This document shows, one piece after another, positions 47,015-57,950 of a stretch of DNA of 64,000 nt (position 1 is the stretch's first letter; each line of letters starts with the position of its first letter). The position numbers and the translations under genes were made by a program. The stretch comes from Henricia sp. BOLD:AAB3569 (Eukaryota > Echinodermata > Asteroidea > Spinulosida > Echinasteridae). The stretch spans positions 1,116,001 through 1,180,000 of the forward strand of contig JBBELK010000004.1 of assembly GCA_037783545.1 (NCBI GenBank). The letters are read 5' to 3'. The notes beneath the pieces were generated by a model that saw nothing but the letters and a program-made list of their open reading frames with translations, was not told the DNA's origin and did not search any database.

Positions 47015-48233
47015 AGGCGCGTTCCCATTGGACTTCTTTTTACGCGCCCTCGCGGGAACTTTCCGCGACTCCCTGTAAACATTCCTTCCTGTAAATCTCC
47101 CGTGCGTTCCTACTACCATATATTTTACACGACGCGAGCGGAAAATTTAGCTATTTGGCTGGCCATGTGTGGTCAATTGAGGGCGTAGTTTACATAACCT
47201 TTGACCTAACAGGATGTTCGACGTGCCATGCGGGCGCGAAATTATTAATTGTGTGCATGCTGTCTGTGTACGTGCGCACGTACGTTAAAACCCTTCAGAC
47301 TGTCAGAAAAATATGGCGAGTTCTGCCGAGACAAGTTATAAGAATTCAGCGGCTACCAAAGGAAAAGCAACAAGGAAAAAAACACGTGCGTACGTACGTA
47401 CGTACGGGTGCACACAAGTAAATAGTGCTCCCATAGGAACCAATGCTAAATGCCCCATTTTCAAAAATCATTTTAAAATACTCACAACTCTCTCAGCTTC
47501 TCAGGACAACAACCAGAATACTCATTGAAGTCTCATCTTTTCAATTATGTTCAATTTTATGAGGGTAATCGTCACTTTTATTCCCTAATTTGCACTTGAA
47601 ACAAAACTATCCCTGCAACAGTGAAAATTGCTAAACAGACCAGCGTCCATTTTGGAACAAAGGCACATATACGCTACTGGGCAAAATAGGGCCACTTTTA
47701 GGAGCTACAGTGTCTAAAATGTTTGTAGTTGGAAGAAAAAAATACCCCACATCGCGGCGATAGTCATATTCTACACAAGACCACACTCGTTCAGCTCGCA
47801 ATTCTCTCTAATATAAAAGAAGAGGAGGGCATACAAAATATTCATGAGCTCGGCGCACGGATCTCTGCTATTTACTTGGGTGCACCCGTACATGGCATGT
47901 ACAGTACATAATAACGGAACAAGAATTTTCGCGCAATGTGTGGTGGGATTGCACAATGCAGGAAGTGACCTCATCCATTTGGCATTTTACACAGCGGTAG
48001 CGGTAGTTCTACAGGGCGGCGCTGTTCCCATTGGACTTTTCGAGGGCCCTGTAAAACTCCCGCGGCTGAGCGGAAAGTTTCCGCGGACTCTTTTACCCTG
48101 TAAGTTTTACATCGTGGTCGCGGTAACTTTACAGGGACGCTTGTTCTCCGTGCGTCCCCATTGGACTAAATTTTGCTACTCTCCCGCACAACCACGGGAG
48201 TTTAACCAAAAATAGTCCAATGGGAACACCACT
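47015..48233. mobile_element. 1.2 kb TIR transposon inserted in the foldback element
   Basis: The ends are AGGCGCGTTCCCATTGGACT and, read inverted, AGTGGTGTTCCCATTGGACT. TA flanks both sides (47013-47014 and 48234-48235). The uninterrupted right arm of the host reads GACTAATTC at the matching place, which is exactly the empty site. TAA is an equally possible duplication (Harbinger-like). Inside, TTCCCATTGGACTTTTCG (about 48026) and TCCCCATTGGACTAAATTT (about 48155) repeat the end motif. It carries the element at 47406-47887. Confidence 0.75.
47406..47887 (+). mobile_element. 482-bp TIR element, third level of nesting
   Basis: Starts GGGTGCACACAAGTAAATAG and ends with the complement of GGGTGCACCCAAGTAAATAG. 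GTAC lies outside both ends, a possible 4-bp duplication, although the left flank is itself a run of ACGT repeats. Other copies: 35538-35777 (partial) and 63712 to the window edge. Non-coding; the CTTGAAACAAAACTA and CAGACCAGCGTCCATTTTGG segments are conserved between copies. Confidence 0.75.
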
Positions 48234-49059
48234 TAATTCGTTATTTTAAAGTACATGCTGCCCCTTCATTACTGGGACGGCCTCGATACTTTTGGTCATG
48301 AGAAACTACAGCAAGGAAAAATGCATTCCTGGTTCCGCCCAGTACAGCGGTGGGGTCTTGACCCTTGCCGGACTGCAAACCTCCATGGCATTGCGGTCAG
48401 AATACTGGCGCATTAGTAATGAGGCAGTAGGCCTAGTTTCAAATCTGTACGTACTGCTATGGTTCAACTAAAATTACACCGTGGCAACGGCAATAAAAGT
48501 AGGCTCAGGTCTACAACAATTGTTTCCCCAAAATTAATACAGCAGGCCTATTAAAAAAAACTTTAAAAGTTTAGTATAAAGAACATGAACAAAAAATTGA
48601 TATATTTTCTACTTGTTAATTAGGGGGCCTATTATATTGATGGAAAGGAGAGTGCGAGTATACATTTTTGTTATGCTTATAATTTTTGGGGACATGCTTT
48701 TCCGGATGTAAACTTTATAAAGTAATAATTTCAAAAAAGAATTAGAAATAACCACTAATTTTCAAAATTCCCCCTCCCGAACACTCTGTACTTGTAGCCC
48801 TGACTCTTAGATTTAGAAGTGTTTAGACCATGATCCAGCTTGAAAAAAATGTAATAAATAAATAAATCACTGAAATAAATAATGAATTACTTGAGTTTTA
48901 ATTACATGTACCCAAATTAAAGCTGAATTTTTTTACAACTTAATAATGCAAAAACCTTTTTTTAATATATCACATCATCACATACTAGTACATTGTACAT
49001 GTAGTATAGGTCTATACCTGTACCTGATGACCTGTGTTTGAAAATGTTTATTTTTGTAG

Positions 49060-49310
49060 TTTTACCTGGATATCAATTGTTAGGTAATACCCAGGACTCC
49101 GTGTTTCTGTCTGATGACAGAAACACAGCCATCTTCCCGGATGAGAGTGGGAATTACTCTGTGCACCTGCTGACAGACAAAGCCCACTATGAAGTAAATG
49201 GTGACACAACTGGTCCCATGACCCAACCCCAACAACCTCCGAGTCCGGCAAGGGTCAAGACCCCACCGCTGTACTGGGCGGAACCAGGAATGCATTTTTC
49301 CTTGCTGTAG
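49060..49310 (+). other. Exon-like coding block, centre and right arm of the foldback element
   Basis: After an acceptor-like TTTATTTTTGTAG an open frame runs to a TAG at 49308-49310. It reads LPGYQLLGNTQDSVFLSDD..., then FPDESGNYSVHLLTDKAHYE, then a Pro-rich tail. The composition looks like real protein, not random DNA. Its last third lies in the inverted arm and is therefore repeated on the minus strand near 48305-48376. Joined directly to 46640-46729 the frame would not match, so an unseen exon, a different acceptor or decay must be assumed. Family unknown. Confidence 0.4.
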
Positions 49311-49667
49311 TTTCTCATGACCAAAAGTATCGAGGCCGTCCCAGTAATGAAGGGGCAGCATGTACTTTAAAATAAAGAATTAGTCTTAGGCCTGGGCGGC
49401 CCTAGGTTCTAAAAATAAAATAAATAAATAAATAAATGCAAAAGCAATGTTTACAAAAATGGTACATGGAATTCCTTTTTTCATTCAGCAGACTAGGGGC
49501 TACGGACGTGCCCTATTTGAACACCCCCCCCCCCCCCCCACCCCCGCCCCCTCCCCTGCATAAAGGCTTAGGCCTAAGCTAAGTAAATGTCAATCATGAC
49601 TCGACTCATGTCTCATGTCTTGTACGATATTAACCGGCCTCTGATTAAAATTTTACTGTATACGCAC

Positions 49668-49757
49668 CTGAAAAATGCGGCTTATTTTGCCCGTTGTCAT
49701 ATCATCGTCTCTCAGGGACAATCTCTTGCTACCTCTAAAGAGCACGAACGTCTCCAT
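49668..49757 (-). other. Exon-like coding block in right arm of the foldback element
   Basis: Minus-strand duplicate of 46640-46729: the same 30-codon frame and the same donor-like GTGCGT after CAG. Conservation in both arms shows that the inverted duplication includes the start of the element's coding region. Confidence 0.45.
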
Positions 49758-50184
49758 CTTTGTTGTAAAATTTCTAGAAAAAGTTGAACTTGCTAAGTAT
49801 AGAGTGCGCGCCAAAATGCAGCGGGCCCGCGCGCCCTCAACGATACAAAAAAAGTTTTCTTTTCCGGAAACAACCGAGACACTTTTGACAACTCGGCCGC
49901 ACTCGGATTTCGTTGCGCTTAACTGGTAAAGGGTTTCCTTTTTCCTTTTTCTGTTACCCTTTTTCCTTTTTTGTTTCAGTACAGATATTTTGTCATAGTT
50001 TTTAGTTCGCTACGTTTTTGTTACAAAAGAAAAGGAAATAGATAATAAAATTGTCTATTATTTGTCTTAGTCAAATAAAATGAACCAAATACAAGTGTAG
50101 GCCTACGTGCTCTTTTTATTTACAAATTTCAACTGAAAAAACGGAAAGCGATTTGTTCTTTGTTCTTTCGGGATACACATTTTA

Positions 50185-51050
50185 AAAAGGAATACCGTAA
50201 CTTAATACGTTTCCCCGTTTTCTTAATACAAATTTCAAAACGGTAACTGGTAAAGGTTTTGTTTTTCCTTTTTCCTTTTTAAAGATTAAAAAACGGCAAA
50301 CGGTAAAGGGTTTGTTTATCTTTTTCTTTATAAAGATTCCAAAAACGGTACAACGGTAAAGGGTTTGTTTTTCCTTTTTCTATATAACGATTCCAAAAAC
50401 GGTAAAACGATAAAGGGTTTGTTTTTCCTTTTTGCTTTTACGAATTCAAAAAAGGTACTTAGTAAAGGGTTTGTTTTTCCTTTTTGGCTTTACGGATTAA
50501 AAAAGGGTACTCAGTAAAGGATTTGTTTTTCCTTTTTGCTTTTTTAAGATTGAAAAACGGTAACTGGTAAAGGTTTTGTTTTTCCTTTTTCCTTTTTAAA
50601 GATTGAAAAACGGTAATTGGTAAAGGGTTTGTTTTTCCTTTTTCTTTATAAAGATTACAAATCGGTAAACGGTAAAGGGTTAGTTTTTCCTTTTTCTTTA
50701 TACTATTTTAAAACGGTAATTGATTGGACGGTATGTACACGGATCTAACTTGTAACGTTTCCCTGTTTTCTTAATACAAATTTCAAAACGGTAAACGGTA
50801 ATGGGTTTGTTTTTCCTTTTTCTATATGGATTCTAAAACGGCAAACGGTAAAGGGTTTGTTTTTCCTTTTTCTTTATAAAGATTCCAAAAACGGTAAAAC
50901 GGTAAAGGGTTTGTTTTTCCTTTTTTGCTTTTACGAATTCAAAAAAGGTACTTATAGTAAAGGATTTGTTTTTTCTTTTTCCTTTTTTAAGATTGAAAAA
51001 CGGTAATTGGTAAAGGGTTGTTTTTCCTTTTTCTTTATACTATTTTAAAA
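50185..51050 (+). repeat. Tandem array of about 52-bp units, right arm
   Basis: About fifteen units of the form GGTAAAGGGTTTGTTTTTCC, TTTTTCTTTATAAAGATT and CAAAAACGG. The element's end motif (GATTGGACGGTATGTACACG) occurs twice, at about 50726 and 51058, showing that the outer third of this arm was duplicated. Confidence 0.8.
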
Positions 51051-51354
51051 CGGTAATTGATTGGACGGTATGTACACGGATCGTGTACACCGTGTATATC
51101 AGTTCGTGTTCACTGCATGACTTGACAGTCCTCCAATGTGAATGTCTAGTTTCAAGGACCATGGAACCATGGAACTAGATAACAAGGAACCACATTTTTG
51201 TGTGTGTATTTATGACATCCACAAACTTAAACCTTTAAAGATAGTATACATGATTGGTAAACTGTTACAAATAGTTTTATCCCCCTGTGTGATTGAAGGT
51301 ATAGGCCTACATGATTAAAACCAACCTGAGAAAAAACCAGCTTCGTACTTCGTC

Positions 51355-51480
51355 TAACGTTTGAGAGAACAGTCAAAAAAGGGTTTGCAGTCATTTCACC
51401 CCAAAACCACTTCGCCCTGAGCCACTACCTGTGCACGAAGTGGTTTTGGGGCGAAGTAGCATTTGGGCGAAGTAGTGCCT
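51355..51480 (-). repeat. CTTCGCCC foldback repeat, copy 2
   Basis: Inverted match to 9331-9556: GAGAGAACAGTCAAAAAAGG, GTTTGCAGTCATTTC, CCAAAACCACTTCGCCC, then GAAGTGGTTTTGGGGCGAAG. It runs directly into the Tc1-like transposase remnant, so the repeat may be part of that transposon's end region. Confidence 0.6.
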
Positions 51481-51482
51481 CC

Positions 51483-52190
51483 CAAGCATATCCCAACAAT
51501 GTTCTATGGGCTTCAGATCCGATGACCAAGCTGGCCAGTTCATAACCTATGATGCCCTTATCCTCCAGGGCGGGTATTACACTATCCTGCATAAAATGAA
51601 CCCTTCTCTATTCAGTGCAGAGGCAAAAGGTGGTACGATTGATTGAAGGATTACATCACGATATCTCAGTCCAGTCATCTTGTACCGGTCGGTCCGACTG
51701 CCTACACAGACGCCTGCCCAAAATATCACTTAACCACCACCACCTTATGCATCAGTTTGAACCACATTACATGCTGCAAACCGTTATCTTTGGCGTCTCC
51801 ACACGCCCAAACAACCATCTTTGTTCGTACAGTGAACCGAATCTCATCTGAGAACAACACAGCTGCCCAGTCAGCGATCTGCCAGTTTTGATGTTCTCTG
51901 CTGAAATCCCCGAAAGGTCTTCTGGCTCTTGTACGTTGTTCACGGAGCCTGTTCCTTACTGTGTGGTGATGAATTCTTATCCACGCAGTGGCATGTTGAA
52001 GGTCACTTTGCAGCGACAGACCTCTGTCGGAGAGCAGAATTCACCAAATAGCGGTCTTTTCTGGATGAAGTACAGCGTTGACGGCCTTGACCTTGTCTTC
52101 TGGCATATCCCCCTGTCTCCTGATAGCATCTCCACGAATGCCCAACCACGCTTATGAACACAGCAAATTAACCCTCTGGGCAACCATCCT
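51483..52190 (-). pseudogene. Broken Tc1/mariner transposase
   Basis: Minus-strand pieces match the DDE transposase of Tc1-like elements in order. An N-terminal part contains HHHTVRNRLREQ; then come VLFSDEIRF (first catalytic Asp); GLRYRDVILQSIVPPFA; MQDS (second Asp, where MQDN is usual); and NWPAWSSDLKPIEHCWDMLG (catalytic Glu, where SPDLNPIEHLWD is usual). The pieces lie in different frames, with at least two frame changes and a probable internal deletion after the first motif, so no active enzyme can be made. Clear terminal repeats were not found. Confidence 0.8.
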
Positions 52191-52799
52191 CCAATGGCTG
52201 ACTGCTTGCTCTTGGCTACTTCCGGTTCACTTAACGTCTAGTCCCATCCACTAACACCAAAAGAAGACATAAATCGAACCAACTGCAAAAGCTTTCCCAT
52301 TTTTCTTTGGTGGAGAAAAACTGCAATGTCCAGAAACTGACTCTTATTGGCTTTTTACATAGGGTATTGACAAATCCTACACTCTAACATTTCTTTGTCT
52401 TGCTTGAATGATCTGGAACTCCACAAAACTATTGGGGCAGTGTTCAAAGGTTGAAATGTATAGCTGGTGATTTATTTGAGTAAACAAAGAGAAATTTATC
52501 AGCACAAAATACCTTGCTCCCTTAAATGTTTTAAGTAGTGTATTGTCAATGATGTATAGCGTTGTTAACAGATATCCATCTTTACCAGCAGAGCACTGAC
52601 TTGTTAGGTAACTGAGAGATGCGCCTTTTAATATAAGCTATAACGGCATTCTGTTTTGATCGCATGCAGACACCGCCTTATAATCACATATCGTGGAATG
52701 ATCATTAACCTATTTATGTCCGGTCTTTTGTCATTTTGATCTCTCCTGAATTTCTGTTTATATCATTCACATAGGCCTACATTATTTCCATTTTTCCAG

Positions 52800-52916
52800 A
52801 TGTGAATGAATGTAGCACCCGACCATGCCAGCACCGCTGTATGAACACCATGGGCAGCTACAGATGTTATTGCGAGGAGGGCTACACGCTTCGAGATGAC
52901 AAGAAAACATGCATGT
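52800..52916 (+). CDS. npnt/egfl6-like: Nephronectin/EGFL6-like gene, exon 4 (calcium-binding EGF domain 2)
   Basis: This exon encodes residues 129-167: DVNEC, then six cysteines at 133, 138, 142, 151, 153 and 166. Asp129, Asn131, Glu132, Asn144 and Tyr149 make the calcium-binding EGF signature, and C-x-N-T-x-G-S-Y is the usual Asn-hydroxylation context. [14 protein letters not shown] is almost identical to the second EGF of vertebrate nephronectin (recalled as HRCMNTYGSYKCYC). The acceptor TTTTTCCAG|AT completes Asp129. The donor GTGAGT (52917-52922) leaves one T, which with AT from exon 5 makes Tyr168. Phase 1 on both sides. Confidence 0.95.
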
Positions 52917-54799
52917 GTGAGTATGCTGTTGATTGTATGTTGACTCCATGCATTAATTCGATGACAGCTGTTATCGAAATTATATTCGAAACAATCATCT
53001 TGTTTTAAATGGGTTGCTGGCCGCGATATTTTCCCTTAAGTCCTCTCTTGCCTACTGATTGGTGCATGGCTTAGGCCCCTACATGCATATGTTTGTTCTT
53101 CAAACCGAACCATAAGAATTTTGGTGTTTCAAAGTTTCTGCTAACACTGAAAAAGATAATTGGTATATAACCACAGCAAGTATTGCACTCGGGATGTTCT
53201 GCTCGATCGTCCTATACTTCGCCACTAGACTACCAAGCATTTATGTATTTTTAAGGCCCATTACATCATTTGCAGTGACCAGAAAATCCCTACTAAGCCC
53301 GCAGTGACAAGAAAATCCCTACTAAGCCCGCAGCTCACGTGACGTTAAGGGTCAATTGCGCCTGATCGTATACTATGACTTTACAGAATGGGGATACCTT
53401 TCAGCTTAATTACATTCCACCCTGAAATATCTAGACTTTTAGTACCTTAAAATTATTTCTGCCAAACCTCCATATACCGGTTTTTGTTATAATATTTTAG
53501 CTAAGTGGCTAAACAAGATGCATATTTTGTGAAAATATCAGACTATAGCCCACAGGTTGGGGGATGAAAATTGTGTCCCAGAAAGCCCGAAGCATCTTTT
53601 TGTCAGAAAAATTGCGGTAAAACGAGACAGTTTGAAGATACACCTGTGCGAAAAACTGCGAATCATCCTAAAACTATCGAGTATATAGGCTATATCGGGT
53701 ATAATACAACAAAATTCTGCTCACAACAAGGGCAATTTTAGGTCCCAATCCTTTGTTCTTTATTGTTTTCATTCCTGATAATTCATTGGTCAGGCTATAG
53801 GTTTCTGTTACAAATGGAATAAGGCAATCTGCAAAGTTCCCAGGACCTATTACTAACAAGGTTAAATTGCAATAAAAAACAAATTTTGTAATAAAAACAA
53901 AATTTTGGCGGCACTTTTTGCTCCTTAATTGTATTTGTTTGCTCCATAATTTCCCACGGGTGGATTGTTTTGATTGATATCTCATTCGAAGGTTAAATAA
54001 CTTCGACAACCTGGGAAAACTATCCATACCTTGACCAAACTTAATTTACTGGGTGAAATCGGTCCTGAGGCCTGAGCAGACAATCCTACCTTTAATAACG
54101 TGCAGTAGCTGGTCACTTTATACAGCAGTTGATTTTGTCGGTCGCCTGAGATTTATTCCATTTGCTTATAAACACATAACCACTAATGACTTATGACAAC
54201 TCTTACGCCGCTCTTTCTAATCTGATAAAGATTACGAAAACATTTATCACTGAGCATGACTGCTGCAATGTGGATACTAGGTAATTTGTCAAAACAAAAA
54301 AATGAGAAATGACGGCCCTCTGGGGACAAAGTCATGAGCTTAAAGGGGAAATGGGCTTCCTCGTATAGCTTCCTTCTTTTCATGTACGATTCACATCCGA
54401 TTTCATCCTAAAATACATTCTAATGAAATATCAATAGGTTTATCGATTTGTCAAAGTCGTTAAGTTTGAGTCTCCACCAAAAAAAAGCGCAATTTATGAA
54501 ACTCTGAAAAATTGAACCTTTTTGTTCCACAACTTCTCATTTTTATAATTTTTTTTAATTTTTTTAAAGCTAACATTTTTGGCAAACCCATGTTTTGGCG
54601 ACCTTGACCAGAAACATGGCTGCAACGTTGTAATCGGGTTAACAAATCAACAGCCGTAGATGCCGATGGCTAATGCTGATCATTGGTTGAATATGTGATG
54701 GCGTCATTAACGTGATTCTGGTTATATCACCAAAGCATGGCCCTGTTCAGCCTGAGTATATAGACAAAATCGTACACCTTTTGACATCAAAACAGGCTT

Positions 54800-54955
54800 T
54801 TGGGATGGTGGTCGAGTGGTTAAGATGTCTGGTAATAGTGTGCAGGAGGTCGTGGGTTCGAGTCCCACCCGAGCACGTTGTGGTTGTTGTATCGGAGTGT
54901 CTCGGGGAAGCACAGAGTACATATTGCTGATCAAGTAGGGCAAAAACAAATCGAG
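54800..54955 (+). mobile_element. tRNA-derived SINE with long variable arm
   Basis: Head GGTCGAGTGGTTAAGATGTC and B box GGGTTCGAGTCCCACCCGAG; body GTGTCTCGGGGAAGCACAGA, ATTGCTGATCAAGTAGGG and CAAAAAC. The same family as 36485-36645, in the same orientation. Confidence 0.65.
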
Positions 54956-56479
54956 ATTGATATTCATTCCCCCGACGCAGGCCAAATTGCATTCTCTAAT
55001 CATGTAATATGTCTTTGGGTATTGGTTCAGAGTTAATTTTTACTTTCGCCAAACCTTTAATCCACACTAAAACGTTTAGAGCCAGGTGCTTCCTCTTGGA
55101 TTCCGAAAAACGGGCTAATACCAATAGCTCAACCCATCAAAGTAAGGCTCAGACGAAGCGAACTTGACAGCCGCAAATGTGGGATGTTTCCGCGGCTTGC
55201 GGTGAAAATTTGCCAGATCATAATAGAAATTAAATAATGCAAACAATGTACAAACTCCGTATTTCCAACGCCGTTTGCACGCACAATAATTCATAATGGA
55301 TCTGACGTTTTAGTGTTGAGAAAATCCTGAAATATTTTGGCAGTTTCTTTAATTTGCTTTATTCTGACAGAAAACATTTCTGACATAACTCTTCCTTTAT
55401 AATCTGATTGTATTTTGCTCGTATTGTCAATGGAAGGTTCTACCCCCACACTTCCCTGCGCGCAATGCATGATGAAACGGAATTCTAGTACACCAGACAT
55501 GAGCGCTAAGTTTGATCGTGTACAAACGAATGGGATTTTGCAGGGGAGTAGAGCTCTCAGCCGCTTCTAACTCGTAAAACGTGGATTATATCGGCGTCTC
55601 GGGGTGAAATGTTGACTTGATTTGTCACGAACTCGTGCACACGATAGGGCCGGCATGATTAGCGTGCACACCGCTCCGACTGTACCGACCAGACTCCCAC
55701 GCAAGTGCTCTTGTAAATATTTCAACTCCCCTGATTAAAATAATCTAAACTTCGAGATGCTTCGTTAAATTTTAGAATTTGATACTATCGCAAAAACATC
55801 GCAACTTACTTGATTGAACTGATCTATTTACCATATACATTGTAATATCGTCAATCGCACGTCGTTTGGGGATATCCAACGCCGTCTAAACAAACTTGGC
55901 ATTTCAGCATGCATGCGCGTGCAACCCCTTATTTTACTCTCTTGAAGATGCTCGGTTCCACCCGTTACAGACGGCAGATTGTAATTAACTGCACGTACTC
56001 CCGAAATTGGAAAAATAAACACCCTTATCATCCCCACGTTACGCATTGTGGATGATGCGAGGCATAGGTCACGTAGGCCAGTCAGATGCATTGGTGCATG
56101 GGTGACCATTTTGCTCAAGCAGAACGATGACATATTGCAAATTCATCTTGAGATCCACCTTACTGTGTTTTCATTTAGTTTTGTGTTAATTGGAGCTGCA
56201 ACCACGAACAGACATGGTTCTCTTTGTGTTTAGTTTTTTGGCTGTTCCGATTACAACCGGAACAGTCTTTGTTTTGATTTTGATTTTGTTTTCGTGTTTT
56301 ATAAAGGCATCAGTTTTTGTGGGATTTTTTTCTGTAAGATTCAAACCAGTTCAATCATATTCAGAAACGGGCGCATCTAGGTGGCTGCGCGCAGTTAGGT
56401 GGCTGCGCGCAGTTCTCTGTCTGCAATGTAGAAACATTTGACTTGTGGATTAAACGTTTAAAGTTTAAATTAATTTTAT

Positions 56480-56960
56480 TCCTCAGTAACATGTCAAAAT
56501 GACGTTGTTATCGGAAACTTCCGTTCTCTGGGGCGGATCCGGTGGGATGGGGGGGGGGGGGGGGGGGGGGGTTTCAACCCACACAATCTGGGGAGTGGGG
56601 GGCGGGAGGGGGTGTGTTTTCAACCTACACAATCTGCGCGCGTGTATTTGAACGCCCGCAATGTACTGCCAAGCGTACTGATTGGCCCATGCAGAGCGGC
56701 GACAAGATTTGTGTCGCTGCTTCAGCAAAATGTGGCCAATTTCAACAGGGCCTCGCGACGCATGACTAAGGAGTGCGTTAAAGAGGCTGCAACAAACTAA
56801 CATAACAAAAATATGCCTGGCAAATCCCCCTCCCCATCCCCACCACCCCCCACCAGTACTTCCCCCCCACCCCCCTCCCCCCACCCTTCCCGGTGGAAAA
56901 ACCCCCCTTTTGGAAAAAAAATCATAGATCTGGCCCCTGATTTTAGTACAGAAAAAGCCC
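56480..56960. repeat. G-tract and C-tract bounded region
   Basis: A long G run (about 56550-56572) followed by two TTTCAACC.ACACAATCTG repeats opens the segment. A C-rich stretch (56828-56885) closes it. The centre is ordinary sequence. The layout recalls the G/C-tract MITE at 3317, but I find no shared end sequence. The open frames of up to 160 codons are driven by composition. Confidence 0.4.
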
Positions 56961-57596
56961 GACATATGTTTTAACGATCAAATTCGGTGCACCCCTTTGC
57001 GGAAACATGGGATTGTAAACACATACCACATGGTCTAGTTTTATTGGAAAGTTAATTACTATAATAAATCAAACCAAAATTAGACCCTTGGACTGTGTAG
57101 TCTAACATTTTACAGTGTGTAGAAATGTCAACATAATTTCCTTCCAGCATGCCACATCTGTAGCAGAACGACACGATTTGCTTTTATGAGTTCTGAATAA
57201 TTTACCAGGCGTAGTATCAAGTTTATTTTTGGAAACGTACTGATTGTTAAAATGAACGGCTTAGATGATGCGGGCAGTCCTAATTGACAGCTTTGTAAAT
57301 TCAGTAAAACACAAAATGTAAAAGTAACGCAAATTTATAACAACATTCGACGCAAAACGTAAAGGTAACGCAATACGCAACAAGTTTGCCACATAATGTA
57401 ACAAATTTGGTCTCTCAAACTCAGTATACAAATTAGGTAACGCAGACTCTTACAAAAATTTGGCGTTTATGCATTTTTCAGGGAATCCCCGTAATGTTTT
57501 CAGCTGCTACTTATTTATTGTTGAACTCACTTTTTTTGTTCATTTCTAGCCTATTGATTTTTAATCATCGTTTTTGAATATTTCGGTCATATATTT

Positions 57597-57950
57597 AAAA
57601 GCCATTATATCATTTGCAGATGAACTTTTTTTACGAATTCCAGAGACAGCATTACATAACTAAAGAATAATATTGAAAAACTACTTTGTAGACATTTCAG
57701 CCACATAGAAGCAGCTAGTATAATGCTTCAGAAAAGCTTAAGAATCCATGCTTGTTTGTTGTGTTAAACTATTGGTAAAAACGTTTGCAAACGATTAAAA
57801 AAACACCTTCAGTTGGCATTTTTTCCCCACAAAATATATACCAAGTTACACGGGGAAAATTATGTGGTGTCTATTACCATTGCTATCAACACCTTTAGTG
57901 TTGAGAACAATTTTGGGTAACTGCTAATGATGTATTGTAATGGGCTTTGA
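57597..57950. mobile_element. TIR element of the ATTTGCAGTTACCC family, both ends present
   Basis: The left end AAAAGCCATTATATCATTTG CAGATGAAC faces a right end which, inverted, reads TCAAAGCCCATTACAATACA then TCATTAGCAGTTACCC. Internal segments (ACATTTCAGCCACATAGA, ATGCTTCAGAAAA, CTATTACCATTGCTATCAAC) recur at 36.85, 35.08, 15.7 and 11.05 kb. Non-coding. Confidence 0.55.

Larger units (their letters stand above)
45819..51099. mobile_element. 5.3 kb foldback element with >1.3 kb arms and internal tandem arrays
   Basis: The left arm (45819-47014, continued at 48234-48376 after a nested insertion) and the right arm (49242-51099) are inverted copies. Shared landmarks from outside inward are: an ATATAC..GTGTAC end with GATCCGTGTACATACCGTCC; an array of about 52-bp units; TTAAGCGCAACGAAATCCGA; a 90-bp exon-like block; a G/C homopolymer tract; a TTTATTTATTT tract; and TTATTTTAAAGTACATGCTG up to CCTTGCCGGACT. 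The unique centre is 48377-49241. The right arm is longer because its outer array is duplicated. Long arms built of tandem repeats are the hallmark of Foldback/Galileo-like DNA transposons; superfamily membership is inference, and no target duplication is certain. Confidence 0.8.
27155..52799 (+). other. Intron 3
   Basis: This 25.6 kb intron is the main store of mobile DNA in the window; the elements are listed individually. Stretches with nothing recognised are about 27.9-28.6, 29.5-30.6, 32.65-34.0, 34.3-34.7, 35.8-36.4, 36.7-41.0, 41.3-42.7, 43.9-45.5 and 52.2-52.8 kb. Around 37.2-37.35 kb three TGACGTAA/TGACGTCA sites lie close together. The many short frames show no recognisable domains. 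Confidence 0.75.

Noticed and set aside
51615-52157. Plus-strand frames of 78-89 codons
   Set aside because: They are antisense to the minus-strand Tc1/mariner transposase remnant, where the recognisable motifs lie.
53674-54027. 117-codon minus-strand frame
   Set aside because: No domain recognised, basic AT-driven composition, no splice or repeat support.
56483-56965. 160-codon minus-strand frame rich in Gly and Pro
   Set aside because: Driven by the G and C homopolymer tracts; low-complexity translation only.
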